Shown: positions 1 to 11,113 of the stretch, one piece after another
Position numbering within the stretch: position 1 is the first letter of the stretch
Layout: each line of letters begins with the position of its first letter
Source: Mermis nigrescens
Lineage: Eukaryota > Nematoda > Enoplea > Mermithida > Mermithidae
Length of the DNA stretch: 64,000 bases
Direction: 5' to 3'
NCBI GenBank assembly: GCA_036768485.1
Contig: JAVLUZ010000142.1
Location: 18,411,735 to 18,475,734, forward strand
Position numbers and translations under genes: made by a program
The notes under the pieces: model-generated
Databases searched by the model: none
What the model saw: the letters and a program-made list of their open reading frames with translations, nothing else
Told to the model about the DNA's origin: nothing

Positions 1-689
1 GACCGCCCCTGTGGTCAAAAAATAGATGGACATAACAAGGAATAGATGTGTTTTTTGGCGATTATAGCCGGCGGCCAATCAATGATTTTCGTAAAGGGAG
101 CGGGGCGATACCCATAGTTTTCGGGAAACATTCAAAAATAGGTCTAAAAAAACCACTAATCGTGTGTAATAGCGTTTTTGGCCCTTTTGTGCAGTCTATT
201 TTGAATAAAAATCATTTCTGGTGCAAAAATTTATCGAAAAATTTCGCAATTTTATGATTTTTAGTTTGATAAAAAGTGCAAAAAAGTCTCGAAATTCGCA
301 AAAATTTTCGGCGCTTCGCCCCGGAATCAGCAATTGTGTGTTCTATATATCTTTATACTGTCAGAAATTGCATTTTGAAAGGGAAAATGTCGAAGATTTT
401 TAAACGCCTCGCGCCGTTTTGAGACGATTATTAACGATTTTTGCCCTCTGAAATCCAGAAATTAGCTCAAATACACTACCAACGGTCGAACAACTCTGTT
501 TTTGCCACACTAAATCGCTACTGTATCATATTACAGCACCCAAAAATTTATGAGCACAAAATGTACAAAGACTTTTAAGGACCATCTTTGTACATGAACA
601 AACGGACCTTGTACAAAAAAAGGACTGTATCCTGAATCAAAAACTTAGTATGGCCGGAAATCACTACAAAGTAAATATCTATCGCTCAT
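1..689. repeat. Remnant of hAT-like family C and AT-rich spacer
   Basis: No gene seen. Bases 3-11 (CCGCCCCTG) match the right terminus of the family C elements described at 1171 and 19067. Bases 85-420 resemble the interior of the 19067 copy (the stretch about a ...AATAGCGTTTTT... block followed by ATAAAAATCA). An inverted copy of the GGCGCGAAGCGCC-type palindrome lies at 302-323. A perfect 11-bp hairpin stem occurs at 561-571 and 585-595 (ATGTACAAAGA and its complement), followed by CCTTGTACAAA. The small reading frames here fall in repeat sequence and are not called. Confidence 0.5.
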
Positions 690-697
690 CTCGCCAC

Positions 698-959
698 CAC
701 ACATGGGCGTAGGGGGGGTTTGGGGGTATGCACACCCCTAGAAGTTGTAACACTCCCCAGAAATCAAAATATACACCCCCAGAATTCAAATTTTGATTTT
801 TTTGCCTTTTTGGTGATTTTTTGATGCTATTGAATAGTGCTCAATGAGAAACGTCAAAAAAATGGTGTTTTTTTGGCCATACGACCACTTTTAAGACCAT
901 TTTTTGACTTTCGAAAATTTTTCACCCCCCCCCTTGAATTTCGGTGCTGCCCACCTATG
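698..959 (+). mobile_element. hAT-like miniature element, family B
   Basis: The copy is 262 bp, bounded by a perfect 8-bp direct repeat CTCGCCAC at 690-697 and 960-967, the target-duplication length of the hAT superfamily. Ends are short imperfect inverted repeats: CACACATGGGCG on the left, and CATAGGTGGGCAGC read inwards from the right. The interior holds C-runs and a recurrent GATAGTGCTC-type block shared by at least ten other copies in the window. It has no coding capacity. Confidence 0.85.
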
Positions 960-1170
960 CTCGCCACCTATTTTGGGCCAATGGGAAGAGGGAGGGGGGA
1001 ACGCGAACCGCCTCTTTAAATCCGTTTACAATTCTGGTCACTTTTAACAGAATATCGACTTTGTTGGTGCTCTGAAAAGCTTATTTTTACGTTCGTACAC
1101 GGCAAAGATTTTGTGGTTCTTGCAATGATTTATTGAGTATAAATAATACACTTATATATTCAAACAGCCT

Positions 1171-1361
1171 AAGTGGCGGATCCAGGATTTTCCCGAGGGG
1201 GGGGGGCGGTACCCCTAAGGGGGGAAGGAACCATGACTTGGGCGGAAAAATTAGCCGTTTTGACCCAAAAATCGCTAAAAATCACTGAAAAATCCTTAAT
1301 TTTGCGCACTATTTTGGGCCAATGGGGGGGGGGGCGGCCACCCCCCTTAAATCCGCCCCTG
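1171..1361 (+). mobile_element. hAT-like miniature element, family C
   Basis: The copy is 191 bp. The left end AAGTGGCGGATCCAGG and right end TTAAATCCGCCCCTG are imperfect inverted repeats of the CAGGGGCGGATC type, common at hAT ends. The flanks AACAGCCT (1163-1170) and AACATCCT (1362-1369) match at 7 of 8 positions, read as an aged 8-bp target duplication. Open frames on both strands across it are shadows of the repeat. Confidence 0.75.
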
Positions 1362-1369
1362 AACATCCT

Positions 1370-2844
1370 TTATGCAATATTTTAGCAGATAGTCTAAAAC
1401 GTTTCGCGCTTCGCTTCGTGGCGTTTATTCGCATTTTATCCAACTGCTAGCATTGGTGCACGTATAGGAAGGAGCTTCGGGCCTTAGCGACGTTTTGCGT
1501 TTTTTACCCGGACTTTGCGTCCATTTTTTACCCTGTTTTTTGCGCGTTTTTCAGGGAAACTACGGACAATTTTTGAACTTTTTAGCATAAAAAAATCATT
1601 TAATCAAAAGACGACAAAAAACCCCTACTTTTCTCAGCAAGGACGAATTTGTCGGACTACTTTTGATGCTATTAGGGACCAGACGTGTTCTTGGGGGGTA
1701 TGGGGGAGGGGGTTTTGACCCCCGCCAGCATGACGACTGACACCCCCCCGCCAAATAGCTGCTACTCCCCAGAATTATGAATTTTTTGTATAAGTTGGTA
1801 AAAGCTACAAAAAGTCTACCTTTTTAAACATTTTTAGAACAGATTATATTATGATGTATAACACTTAATTCGAACAAATTTACGACAGATTACTTATCAA
1901 AGTTTAGGAACAGAAATTAAATAATGCCGAAAATATTAATTCAGGCAATAAATGACCGTTTTGAATGAAAATGACGAGCCAACAGCTTGCTTCATAAATT
2001 AGACAGAAGACCAGTCCGACCGGATTGATGAAAATTTTGAGACACGGGGTTGAGTTGGACCAAATTAATTAAATTAATTAAATTAATTAAATTCATTAAG
2101 AATCCATTTATTGAATCTGTGGAAATCTCTCATCTATAAAAACCCGAAAAACCGTTAAAGTCGAAGCTATGATTCCAAATCGTCAAACCCGAAGGCAAAG
2201 GCATTCGATTCAACCAGTTTACACTGCGCTTGGACTTACTTTACACTGAACGCCGTATAGCCGCCAGAATAAGCACTAAACGCACGCGTGGAATATTCCA
2301 TACCAGCGCAAAAGTTGAATTACTAATAAGATGCGGGTTTACACAATGTCAGTTTACACAAATAGAATAGCTGTTAAATACAACATGGTGCCCACAAGAC
2401 ACGCAAAACGTGGGAAACCTCGGGAAGGGCGGTGAAATTTCAATGTGCATAATACGTGTGAATATGGATGTTCGAAAATTAGTGTAGGTATGGTGCGAAG
2501 CGCCGAAATTTTTACACGTTCGAGCAAAAAGAACGTTTAAGAAAGGAGCATTTTTCATTTTTTGAAACTTCTGGAAAATCGAGGATTCTGGGGGAGGGGG
2601 GCAAGGGTAAAAAATATCTGGAGGGGTTTAAAACTTTTCAGCAGGAGTGAACCCCCGCCAAGATCATGCACGGTGCCCACGCTAAAGTACGACAAGCGAA
2701 CAATGGCTCTGAGCAACCGAAGTGTAAAGTGGCGCAATGGTGTAAAGTAAAGCGTAATACAGCGCCTCCGCGATGGCCAATTATGCCGCCAATTTTCGTT
2801 CGGTGTAAAGTTGAAAATTACGAAAAATATTTGAATTCCGATAG
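1370..2844. other. Gene-free spacer with repeat fragments
   Basis: I see no gene. Bases 1675-1850 match the left part of family G (compare 27107-27506) but the right terminus is missing. An (AATT/TTAA)n run lies at 2060-2096. One plus-orientation palindrome copy, GGTGCGAAGCGCC, is at 2492-2504 and is followed by GAAATTTTT like the other copies. Bases 2560-2670 carry G-rich repeat sequence typical of these miniature elements. Confidence 0.5.
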
Positions 2845-2849
2845 CTCAC

Positions 2850-3055
2850 CCGCGCGCCCTTAGCACGTCGACTTTGGTTGCATATGGTGGGACGGACAAG
2901 GCGAATGGTTTGCGTTCATTTCTCGCATTATCATCCGCATCCACCGAGTCAAACATGGACTCGGTGTTGGCATCTTCTCCGGTTTCGGCCTTCGACTTAC
3001 GGCCGAACAGGTTGCTCCAGTTGAATCGGGCCTTGCGAACTACAGTAAGCCGCAT
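2850..3055 (-). CDS. Possible first coding exon, unidentified protein
   Basis: On the minus strand an ATG (3053-3055, context CCAAAATGC) opens a frame of 68 codons starting MRLTVVRKARFNWSNLFGRK. It then has an acidic stretch (ESMFDSVDADD) and ends at LRAR. Immediately after the Arg codon the DNA reads CGG|GTGAGC, a strong splice-donor match, and the frame stops just inside that putative intron. Base composition is about balanced, clearly richer in GC than the flanks, as in smo. I do not recognise the protein. No following exon could be found between here and position 1, so it may lie outside the window. It could also be a gene relic. Confidence 0.4.
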
Positions 3056-3604
3056 TTTGGGAAATTACTAAAAAAATAAAAGCGCAAAATTAGTTAGACA
3101 AAGTTGTTATCGTACATGAATTTGGGATTTTCAGCCCCCCAAGAACTTTTCAACCCTGTCAGAATCAGCGGTTTTTCAAAAAATTCAAAAAAAATCTTGA
3201 AAAACATGCTTTTTTAAGCGTTTTGGTCATCTGTGTGCTCGAACGTGTCGAAGTTTCGGCGCTCCACTCATTTCTTGACTATATTTCCTTCAATTTATTC
3301 AATTTTTGTCATTTTTTCTAATTTTTATGTTTTTATGCTCTAGAAAGAAAGAACGTAATCAGAAACGCCGGAAAACGATGTTTTTGGAGTATAGAAGTGT
3401 CAAGTATAGAAGTGTAATAGAAGTGTCATCTTTCTTGGGATAACACCATCTGCTCGTTTACAGGTACGGAGAATCGGATTTAAAATTAGAATCCGAATTG
3501 GTTAGCAGGGAAGAATTAAGATTTTGATTTTAATATTCATTCTAATTTAGAGACTTTAAGGCACATTTTTCGTTGTAAAATATGGTGGAAAAAAAGTGGC
3601 ACAA
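3056..3604. repeat. Family G remnant and spacer
   Basis: No gene is visible apart from a short stretch upstream of the possible exon at 2850-3055. Bases 3115-3400 share the order of blocks seen in the interiors of the family G copies at 15690 and 27107: CAGCCCCC, TTGACTATA, CAATTTATT, ATGCTCTAGAAAG and CAGAAACGCCG. An inverted palindrome relative (TTTCGGCGCTCC) lies near 3254. The termini are not recognisable. Confidence 0.5.
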
Positions 3605-3612
3605 ATGAGAGG

Positions 3613-3769
3613 CAGGCACGTATCTTTGGGGGAATGGGGGGTTTGGACCACCCCGAAATTCAGAAAAATCGGAAAAATAAGACTTTTTAAACATTATTTG
3701 CTTTTTGGGCTCAGTCCCCCAAAAATTGGTGTGGCCTCCCCCAAGATAGAACGGCCAGCTACGTGGCTG
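3613..3769 (+). mobile_element. hAT-like miniature element, family D
   Basis: The copy is 157 bp, starting CAGGCACGTATCT and ending AGCTACGTGGCTG, an inverted pair. The flanks ATGAGAGG (3605-3612) and ATGACAGG (3770-3777) match at 7 of 8 positions. The interior has the block CAGAAAAATCGGAAAAATA shared with 4166-4332 and, in variant form, 14591, 19477 and 26646. Confidence 0.8.
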
Positions 3770-3777
3770 ATGACAGG

Positions 3778-4157
3778 CATATAAGAATTCCACATCCTTA
3801 GAATTTTGACGCTATCGATGCATTTCGAGGCTCAAGCGCCAGTCGGTGAAAAAAATTTCGAAAATTTTGGCTCGATGGAACCGTAGCGATCTTAAAGAGC
3901 ACTGCCAAGGTTGAAAGAGGGCGAAATCGACCTTGAATCATGTTTTATTAACTGTTTTAGGTACAGCGTAAAATAATTTTTTATTTTTTTCGATTCTAAT
4001 CTTCCCCCATTATCCTCATGACATTCGCTATTTTCTTTCTTGGGCTAAAAGAATCAATAACCCAACGATTCATAGAATTTTGGTAATTGGGAGGGCCCAT
4101 CTTCTGGATTCGATCGTCATTCACCGTGGGCGCACACCTGAGCAATGGATTAAACTC
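3778..4157. other. Gene-free spacer
   Basis: I see nothing supportable as a gene or RNA. The sequence is AT-rich and lacks long open frames. Fragments resemble the minisatellite-like motifs elsewhere (for example CTCGATGGAACCG), but no complete repeat unit or terminus is evident. Confidence 0.3.
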
Positions 4158-4165
4158 GGTATCAA

Positions 4166-4332
4166 CATGCACGTATCTCTGGGGGAATGGGTGGTTCGGA
4201 CCCCCTAAATTCAGAAAAATCGGAAAAATAGGACTTTTTAAACCTTATTTTGGGCTATTTATGTTTTTGGGCTTAGTTCCTCCAAAAATTGGTGTTGGTC
4301 CCCTTAAAATAGGACGGCCAGCTATGTGTCTG
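4166..4332 (+). mobile_element. hAT-like miniature element, family D
   Basis: The copy is 167 bp, with left end CATGCACGTATCTC and right end CAGCTATGTGTCTG. Flanks GGTATCAA (4158-4165) and GGTATCTT (4333-4340) agree at 6 of 8 positions. It is the closest relative of the copy at 3613. The 102-codon open frame running through it is repeat-derived. Confidence 0.7.
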
Positions 4333-4509
4333 GGTATCTTGGTTAGACCGTTCGGTATCATCGGTCAAGGCTTCGAGTATCAGCAAGAATTTTAAGTAAA
4401 AAAATCGAAGACAAATTCAAAATGGAATCAAAATATATTAAGGCACAAGAAATGGAAGTAATAACATAAAAAATGCATACCAATGGACCAACTAAGCAAT
4501 AAATATTAG

Positions 4510-4928
4510 ATCAGCCAGCCATCCAACTAATCAACCCAGCAACCAGCCAAACAGCCAAACCAACCAACAAACAGAACAAACAACCAACTGAACAACTAGC
4601 AACCAACAACAACAACCAACCAGCCAACAAACTAACCAACCAATCAACCAAGCAACCAGCCAAACCAACCAACAAACAAAACAAACAACCAACTGGACAA
4701 CTAGCAACCAACAACAACAACCAACCAGCCAACAAACTAACCAACCAAGCAACCCAGCAACCAGCCAAACAGCCAAACCAACCAACAAACAGAACAAACA
4801 ACCAACTGAACAACTAGCAACTAACAACAACAACCAACCAACCAACCAACAAACTAAGCATAAAATCAAGCAAGCAACCAACTAACCAACCGACCAAATA
4901 ATCAATTAAACAACCAACTAGCCAACCA
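4510..4928 (-). repeat. (CCAA)n tetranucleotide array
   Basis: About 420 bp of irregular CCAA/CAAC repeats with larger internal duplications (a block of about 140 bp containing CAACTAGCAACCAACAAC recurs three times). It is the reverse complement of the (TTGG)n arrays at 17393 and 31937. On the minus strand it translates into Trp-Leu-Val-Gly-rich frames of 100-116 codons. These stay open only because the tetramer creates no stop codon, so they are not genes. Confidence 0.9.
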
Positions 4929-5893
4929 AAATACGCAACTGTGTATATACTCCTTTGACAACAAGCAGTATAATAAAATAAAGTTGATTGCTAAAATGAA
5001 AATTTGATCGCACTATATTATGCAAAATGTATAACGAAATATTCATCTAATTACGTAGACAATTGCAAAATTCATTGATAAGCATAAGATTATAATTACA
5101 AAATTATTACTTTTATTATTATAATTTTTTATTATCAAAACCGATTAAGCCCTCTCCGTAATTCGACTGATAAAACAAAGATACATAATGCGCATAGAAA
5201 TTCATTAATTATCTGAAAATCGTGTGGTAAATTTTCACAACAAAACAACGCTTTTCGAAAATGACAAACAACCACATTTTCCTCGCTCCCGGTATCAGCG
5301 GGGAGACCGGCCATTGCCTAGGTACGCATGGGCGTGAGGGTTAAGCAGACCCTCAATCATCCAAACCCCCAGAACCCCTTATAAAAAAAACAACTGATGG
5401 TAGAAATAAATTCAGGAAAAAATGAAAATAAATCACAAAAATCGGCCACTTTAAAAAAAAAACGTAAATAACTTCGGTGACCAGGAATGCAAAAGATCGC
5501 CTTAAAGAAACTAAAAAAACAAGAATCTGCTCAAAAATTAGAAGTTTAAAAACAATAAAATTCCGAAGCAGGTGAGGTTGGTCAACTTTAGCAAAAGTAC
5601 ACCATCGCCCAATTACGCGCCATGTCTAATAAAATTAAATTTTTCAAAGAATCACGAAACAAATCAATTCCCTAAAAAGCTTTAAGCAAAAGATTGTGTC
5701 CTTATCATTAAACTTTAGCACGTGTCAATTTAAATTTTCTAAAAGTAATCATAAAACTCATCAGAATAAAAAACATAATTAAAAATTTAAAGAAGTGCGA
5801 CTAGAAGTAAACTGACCGAAACACGGTCTATACGGATGGTTACGCGAGCGTAGTTAGATTAAATAATGAGAAAGTCTTGATATAAAAAATTAC
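4929..5893. other. Gene-free AT-rich spacer
   Basis: I see no gene. A family B-like left end (ACGCATGGGCGTGAGG) is near 5325, with a short C-rich tail up to about 5385, but no right terminus. The rest is A/T-rich with no long open frame. Confidence 0.4.
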
Positions 5894-5901
5894 AGTATAT
5901 G

Positions 5902-6689
5902 CAGGCCCGTATCCAGCTTTTAATTTTGGGGGGGGGGCGAAAATTTTTGAGGCCAGATATCTCGAAAACCATTAGGAGATAGGCGAAAATAAAGGCAGTT
6001 TTGAGCGTATCTCGGCAAGCTCTATACGATGGTGAAGAAAAATTTCAAAATTTTTTCACTCTATTTCATATTGATATACAGCAAATTTATCATTTAAGCT
6101 GATTTCTCATCACTTAATCGACGAATTATTTCTTATCTCTTGCCTTTGCACTTAATCATTGTGCTTTACAGAGAAAAACAATGCAGATAACGAATAATTC
6201 GGCGCCAAGAGCCGAAAAAATTGACATATTCTGCATGTCAAGTTCAAATTTGAGCGGTTTTGAGCGGGCTAGAAGACAAAAAACATATATAAACAATAAA
6301 CACGGCGCGAAGCGCCGGAAAAATTTCATGTTTCCATTGTCAAACCTCAAATTTGAGCTGTTTTGAGTGAGCTAGAAGGCAAAAACTATAGCTGAACAAT
6401 GAATCCGGCGCACAGCGCTGGAAAAAATTGACATGCTCTCTAAGTCCAACTCAAATTTGAACGATTTTTAGCGGTTTAGAAGACAAAACTATACATAAAC
6501 AATAAATCCGGCGCGAAGCGCCGGAAAATTTTGAGTTTACTTGCTCAAAAGTACGCTAAAAACTTGTTTTGGCGGTGTTTTAGACGCACTTCGCCAATTT
6601 TTAATTTTTCCCTCTGGGGGACCCTTGGGAAAAACAGAAACTTTTCCCATTCCAGGGGGGCAGGCCCCCGCCCCCAGGATAAGGGCCTG
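5902..6689 (+). mobile_element. hAT-like element, family A (788 bp)
   Basis: Bounded by a perfect 8-bp duplication AGTATATG (5894-5901 and 6690-6697). Termini are CAGGCCCGTATCC on the left and GGATAAGGGCCTG on the right, inverted with one mismatch. The interior contains four tandem units of about 103 bp (near 6200, 6304, 6407 and 6510), each starting with a GGCGCGAAGCGCC-type palindrome followed by GAAAAATT and a CAAATTTGAGC block. The two exact palindromes are 6304-6316 and 6510-6522. No transposase is present, so it is non-autonomous. Sister copies are at 8811 and, inverted, 18085. Confidence 0.9.
6200..6540 (+). repeat. Tandem repeat of about 103 bp inside family A
   Basis: There are four units, each with a palindrome start, then TTGACATGCTCT or TTTCATGTTTCC, a CAAATTTGAGC stretch, a TAGAAGACAAAA block and an AACAATAAATC tail. 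The same units recur in the copy at 9110-9400 and inverted in 18240-18440, so the array belongs to the element and predates its spread. Confidence 0.8.
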
Positions 6690-6697
6690 AGTATATG

Positions 6698-8217
6698 TAT
6701 GTAAGTATATACAACCGCATTAAAGTTATAATTGTAAACTCGCAAAAAAGAATAAAAATAGCCGAAATGAAACGAGATTTACAAGTGCGCAACGAGCTTA
6801 TGAAATGATCCTTATAGAGCTTACGATTTTTTATTAATAATTCTTAAACGATCTATTATCTCCAATACCCGGCAAAAATTTTAAAATCTTTACAAAAAAA
6901 ATGACGACGTGGAATTATTTAGGAGAGATATACAAAAGAACAAACAACTCTTCAAAAACGTTGATTTTTTGAAAGACGTTGGAAAAAAGTAAAAATATAA
7001 ATTAAAGAAAAAGTCAATAATTAAATATAATAATAATTAAAATTCTAATTCAGAAATACATATTTATTAAAAAGAATAGAATATAGATGCCGATTAAATA
7101 AAAATGTAAATATACATTAAGTAAAATAAATACTAATACTTTTAATTCAGAAGCTTTAAGAAAAGTATAAATATAACTTTATAAAAATATATTTATAAAA
7201 TTGTATTTTCAAATTTATAAATACAGGAACGATTTTAAGCACAACAAAGATATTTAACTTAAATCCAAAATTTTATACATATCATACTATTTTCGAAATT
7301 TTGATTGAAACACAAAATTTAGAAAAAAATCGTAAAAAATGAAGTAAAATTTGAACAATTTGGAAAGCCCAATTATCTTTCTAGAATAAACTATACACCT
7401 TTGCTATTCGCTTTTTTTTCAATTCGACTTTGTCATCATTTTTTACACCATTTGGACATAAAAACGATCAAAAATTCCGTATTTCATTGGATAAAATATA
7501 GAATGTTGAATATTCTGCGAAGAAAAGATCCAGAAAACGAAAACAGCGAATACGACTAGTTTCGTAAAAAATAAATAAGACAAAATCAGACACAGATATA
7601 TACTGTAAAAGATAAACTGGGACAGTTATAAATGGATTGTAAACAAAAATTAACAAGGAAGGCAACATATTCCACACAAGAGAATGGGGGTGCTGGGGTA
7701 ATAATCCCAACCGGGTTTTGAAAACTGCTAGCTATACAACCATTTCGGCCGAAAAAGCATTGCGATATATCATTTTTGGGCTCAGGAAATCAGCTATACA
7801 GCCTTTTTGGGCCCAGAAAACAAGCTACTTCTTTTCTGGCTTTCTTTTTCTTTTTTTTCTGTCTTTTCTTCCTTTCTTACTTTTTTCTTTCTTTTCACTT
7901 TCTCGATTAAAAAAAAAACTGAAAGTTATTTTGAGTCCAAAAAGCTTATAGCAATATAGTCAAGGTTGACAATTAAAAATGTCCATTTATCTGCCAAAAA
8001 TGCGTGAAAACGCGCTCACGTATGTTATACTCATAGATTTAAAATGTTAGGGTGGTCAGGAGAGGGTGAAATAGAGGATGTGTAGCCAGCGGGGGGTGCA
8101 ATTTGTGATTGACAGGACAGCAAAATTTTTTTTTAAAGCTAGCTTAAATTTCCTGAAAATACACTATTTTAGGCCGAAATCACCCGACACCATACATGAT
8201 CTAGGTGGGAGGGGGAA
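6698..8217. other. Gene-free spacer with family N remnant
   Basis: Bases 6800-7460 are very AT-rich with no coding signal. Bases 7680-7935 resemble family N (see 17227-18060): G-rich start, then AAAACTGCTAGCTATAC and a repeated AGCTATACAGCC motif. A polypyrimidine run lies at 7840-7900. I support no gene here. Confidence 0.45.
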
Positions 8218-8225
8218 GTTTCAAC

Positions 8226-8802
8226 CACATGTGGGTGTAGGAGAGGCCTGTACCCCCAGAAGGCCGAATAACCCCCATAAAAAACGCGAAATACACCCCA
8301 TCCCAATTGAATTTCTCATTTTTTTGTTATTTTGCGATTCTTTGATGTCAACGGATAGTGCTCGATGAGAAACGTTGAAAAACGGTGTTTTTCGCCATGC
8401 CACCATAAATGCAGAGCATGGGAATTCTGGGGGAATGAGATTATAAAGTGCCTTTTGTGTGTCTAAAAATAATAGAAACGCGTCAAAAACATCGTTTTTC
8501 AGCGTTTCTGATGCTGTTCTATCTTTCTAGAGCATAAAAAAAAATTCGAAAAAAATCAAAAAAGTCGGAACATATTGAACAATATATATACAGTCAAAAC
8601 ATGAGTATAATGGCGCCCGAAAATTTGACTTTTCTGAGCAAATTGATAGCTAAACTCTCTTAAAAAACATCTTATTTACAAATTTTTAGAAAATTTTTGG
8701 GAACTTTCGAAAAATCAAGATCGTGTATGCATACCACCATTTTATGACATTTTTTCACCTTTAAAAAATCTTACCCTAGAATTTTGGTGCTGCCCACCTA
8801 TA
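8226..8802 (+). mobile_element. hAT-like family B element, interrupted
   Basis: Flanked by a perfect 8-bp repeat GTTTCAAC (8218-8225 and 8803-8810). The left end is CACATGTGGGTG and the right end TGCTGCCCACCTATA. The interior is split by the family G copy at 8404-8729. Without that copy and one 8-bp duplication, the element would be about 243 bp, close to the other family B copies. Its right duplication directly abuts the family A element at 8811. Confidence 0.8.
8404..8729 (+). mobile_element. hAT-like miniature element, family G, nested
   Basis: The copy is 326 bp, inserted in the family B element. The left terminus is CATAAATGCAGAGCATGGG and the right end is TCGTGTATG. Flanks CATGCCAC (8396-8403) and CATACCAC (8730-8737) match at 7 of 8 positions. 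The interior has the CAGCGTTTCTGATG and CTTTCTAGAGCAT blocks shared with the other G copies. Confidence 0.75.
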
Positions 8803-8810
8803 GTTTCAAC

Positions 8811-9543
8811 CAAGCCCGTATCCAGGAATTTATTTCGAGAGGGGAACCACAAATTTCTAGAGGCTAGATATCCCGAAAACCATTGAGATAGGCGAAAACA
8901 AGGGCAGTTTTGAGCGTATCTGGACGAGTTCTATACGATGTCGAAGATGAAGAAAAATTTCAAGAAAATTTGTCACCTTATTTCATATTGATTCATATAC
9001 AGCAAATTTATCGTTTGAGCTGATATCTCCATCACTTAATCGACTAATTTTTCCTTATCTCTTGCATTCGTAATTAATCATTGTGTTTTACAGAGAAAAA
9101 CAATGCAGATAATGGATCGCCAAAAAATTAACATATTCTGCATGTCAAGCTCAAACTTGAGCGGTCTTGAGCGGGCTAGAAGACGAAAAACAAATATAAA
9201 AAAGTAAACACGACGCGAAGCGCCGGAAAAATTCCATGTTTTCCTTACCATAAGTCAAGTTTGAGATGTTTTGAGTGAACTAGAAGGCAAAAACCACAGC
9301 TGATCAATTAATCCGGCGCACAGCGCCGGATAAAAAGTGACATGCTCTCTATGTCTAACTCAAATTTGAGCGATTTTTAGCGGTCTACTAGCTCAAAAGT
9401 ACGCTAAAAACCTGTTTTGGCGGTGTTTTAGACGAACTCCGCCAATTTTACATTTTTCCCATTGGAGTAACCTTTGCAGAAAAAATTTTTTTAATATTTC
9501 GGGGGAGATGGGGCGGCCACCGCCCCCTGAATATACGGGCCTG
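8811..9543 (+). mobile_element. hAT-like element, family A (733 bp)
   Basis: Second copy of the element at 5902, starting CAAGCCCGTATCCAGG and ending ATACGGGCCTG. Flanks GTTTCAAC (8803-8810) and GTTTTGAC (9544-9551) agree at 6 of 8 positions. The left flank is also the right target duplication of the family B element, so one 8-mer served two insertions. It contains palindrome variants near 9213 and 9313. Confidence 0.8.
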
Positions 9544-9551
9544 GTTTTGAC

Positions 9552-10040
9552 CGTGAAAAAATTTTGATCCTCCGCCAGGAATTCCTTCAAGCCCCCGAAC
9601 TTCGCGATTTTTGAAAGTTTCTAAAACATTTGTAGAAAATGCGCTCTTTTAAATGCTTTTAGCTATCTTCTTGTTCAAAAGTGTCACATTTTTGGCGCTT
9701 CGCGCTATACACTCCTTTTTTAACTAGTCTAATCAATTTGTTCAAAGTTTCATAATTTTTCTACGAATTTTAAACAGTGAGCAGTGAAATCAGAATTTTA
9801 AAATCAACAAAGGGTCAAATTCAGGATTTTAACTACAGTAAATTGTTTTGGCTATTTTCACGTCGAATTTGCTTTAAAATACACTTTTTTTGGCTCAAAC
9901 TACTCGTCAACCTAAATTTTGAACCCTTAAGCGGGTAGGAAGTGATATCCCCTCTCACCCCTCACTATGTGCATGTATGGAATAGAAGCTAAAGTATTCT
10001 AGGAAAAATACATAATAAAATCAGTAGAACTGAAAGAGCT
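9552..10040. repeat. Family G remnant and spacer
   Basis: No gene. Bases 9555-9780 carry the family G interior (CCAGGAATTCC, TCAAGCCCCC, an inverted palindrome TGGCGCTTCGCGC at 9694-9706, TTGTTCAAAG). The rest to 10040 shows no recognisable structure. Confidence 0.45.
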
Positions 10041-10048
10041 TATATAAG

Positions 10049-10308
10049 CATACGTGGGCAGCAAGAAAATTCTAGGGGTGCAAGATTTATCAAAGGTTAA
10101 AAATGGCCTTAAAAGTGGTGGTATGGCGAAAAAACACCATTTTTCGACGTTTCTCATCGAGCACTATCTATTGGCATCACAAAATTGCTAGCAAAAAACG
10201 AAAAAAATTTTTAAAAATTGAATTCTGGGGGGTATTTTGATTTCTGGGGAGGGTGTATTTCGGTTTCTCGGGGGATGCATATCCCCAAACACCCCACGCC
10301 CAGGTGTG
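10049..10308 (-). mobile_element. hAT-like miniature element, family B
   Basis: The copy is 260 bp, inverted relative to the one at 698. It begins CATACGTGGGCAGC and ends CACGCCCAGGTGTG. The right flank CTTATAAG (10309-10316) and left flank TATATAAG (10041-10048) agree at 6 of 8 positions. Confidence 0.75.
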
Positions 10309-10316
10309 CTTATAAG

Positions 10317-10806
10317 GAATAATACCAATAAAAGGCAAAAAAGGTGAAAAATGAATAAAACACATAGGAATACAGATGCATAATAGTTTGATTGTAGAAA
10401 TTCTGGAATATTTGTTCAAATACACAAGTTTAAATGTTCAAATAAGGACGCGTCCAGCGATCACATGCTACTAGGCGAAAATATGCATCGCAAAAATATA
10501 AAAACAAAAGATTGTCAAAAATGAAGATAAAATAAAACAGCTTTTAATGGGCTAGATTGATTGTCATTAAACAAAGAAAAATAATTATTCAATAAGGCAC
10601 TAAGAAATAATTGATAAATAATAATAAATAATAATTACATTACTTGCAGCTCAGAAAACTCTGCAGTACCTACGTAATATTTTATGAAAAGGACATAAAA
10701 CAACAGATATGGAAAACAGGGAGCAAAAACGAGATAAGTTTTAGATTCAAAGAATAAAAAGCGAAAATATCTCATAATACACAAGTTAAAGATTGTGCAC
10801 ATTATA
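10317..10806. other. Gene-free AT-rich spacer
   Basis: I see no gene, RNA or clear repeat unit. It is AT-rich unique-looking sequence between two family B copies, with an ATAATAAAT-rich patch near 10615-10635. Confidence 0.3.
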
Positions 10807-10814
10807 CTGCCGAC

Positions 10815-11113
10815 CATACGTGGGCAGAAAGAAAATTCTGGGGGAATGTGCAAGATTTTTTGGAAGGTCAAAAAATGGCCTTAAAAATGGTGGTGGTATG
10901 GCGATAAAATCAACATTTTTCGACGTTTCTCATCAAGCACTATCCATTGGCATCAAAAAAATTGCGAAAAAAACGAAAAAAGGTTCAAAAATTGAATTCT
11001 GGGTGGGAGGTATTTTGATTTCTGGGGTTGTATTTTGGTTTCTGGGGTTGTATTTTGGTTTCTGGGGTTGTATTTTGGTTTCTGGGGGGTGCATACCCCC
11101 ACGCCCAGGTGTG
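10815..11113 (-). mobile_element. hAT-like miniature element, family B, with perfect target duplication
   Basis: The copy is 299 bp. Termini CATACGTGGGCAG and CCCAGGTGTG are flanked by a perfect CTGCCGAC repeat (10807-10814 and 11114-11121). Internally a unit of about 20 bp (TTTCTGGGGTTGTATTTTGG) is tandemly repeated around 11018-11080, which lengthens this copy relative to its relatives. A 164-codon open frame across it (10793-11287) is repeat-derived. Confidence 0.85.

Noticed and set aside
4511..4881. 100-116-codon minus-strand frames rich in Trp, Leu, Val, Gly that look like membrane proteins
   Set aside because: They are translations of the (CCAA)n satellite. The tetramer lacks stop codons in these phases; no start context or domain.
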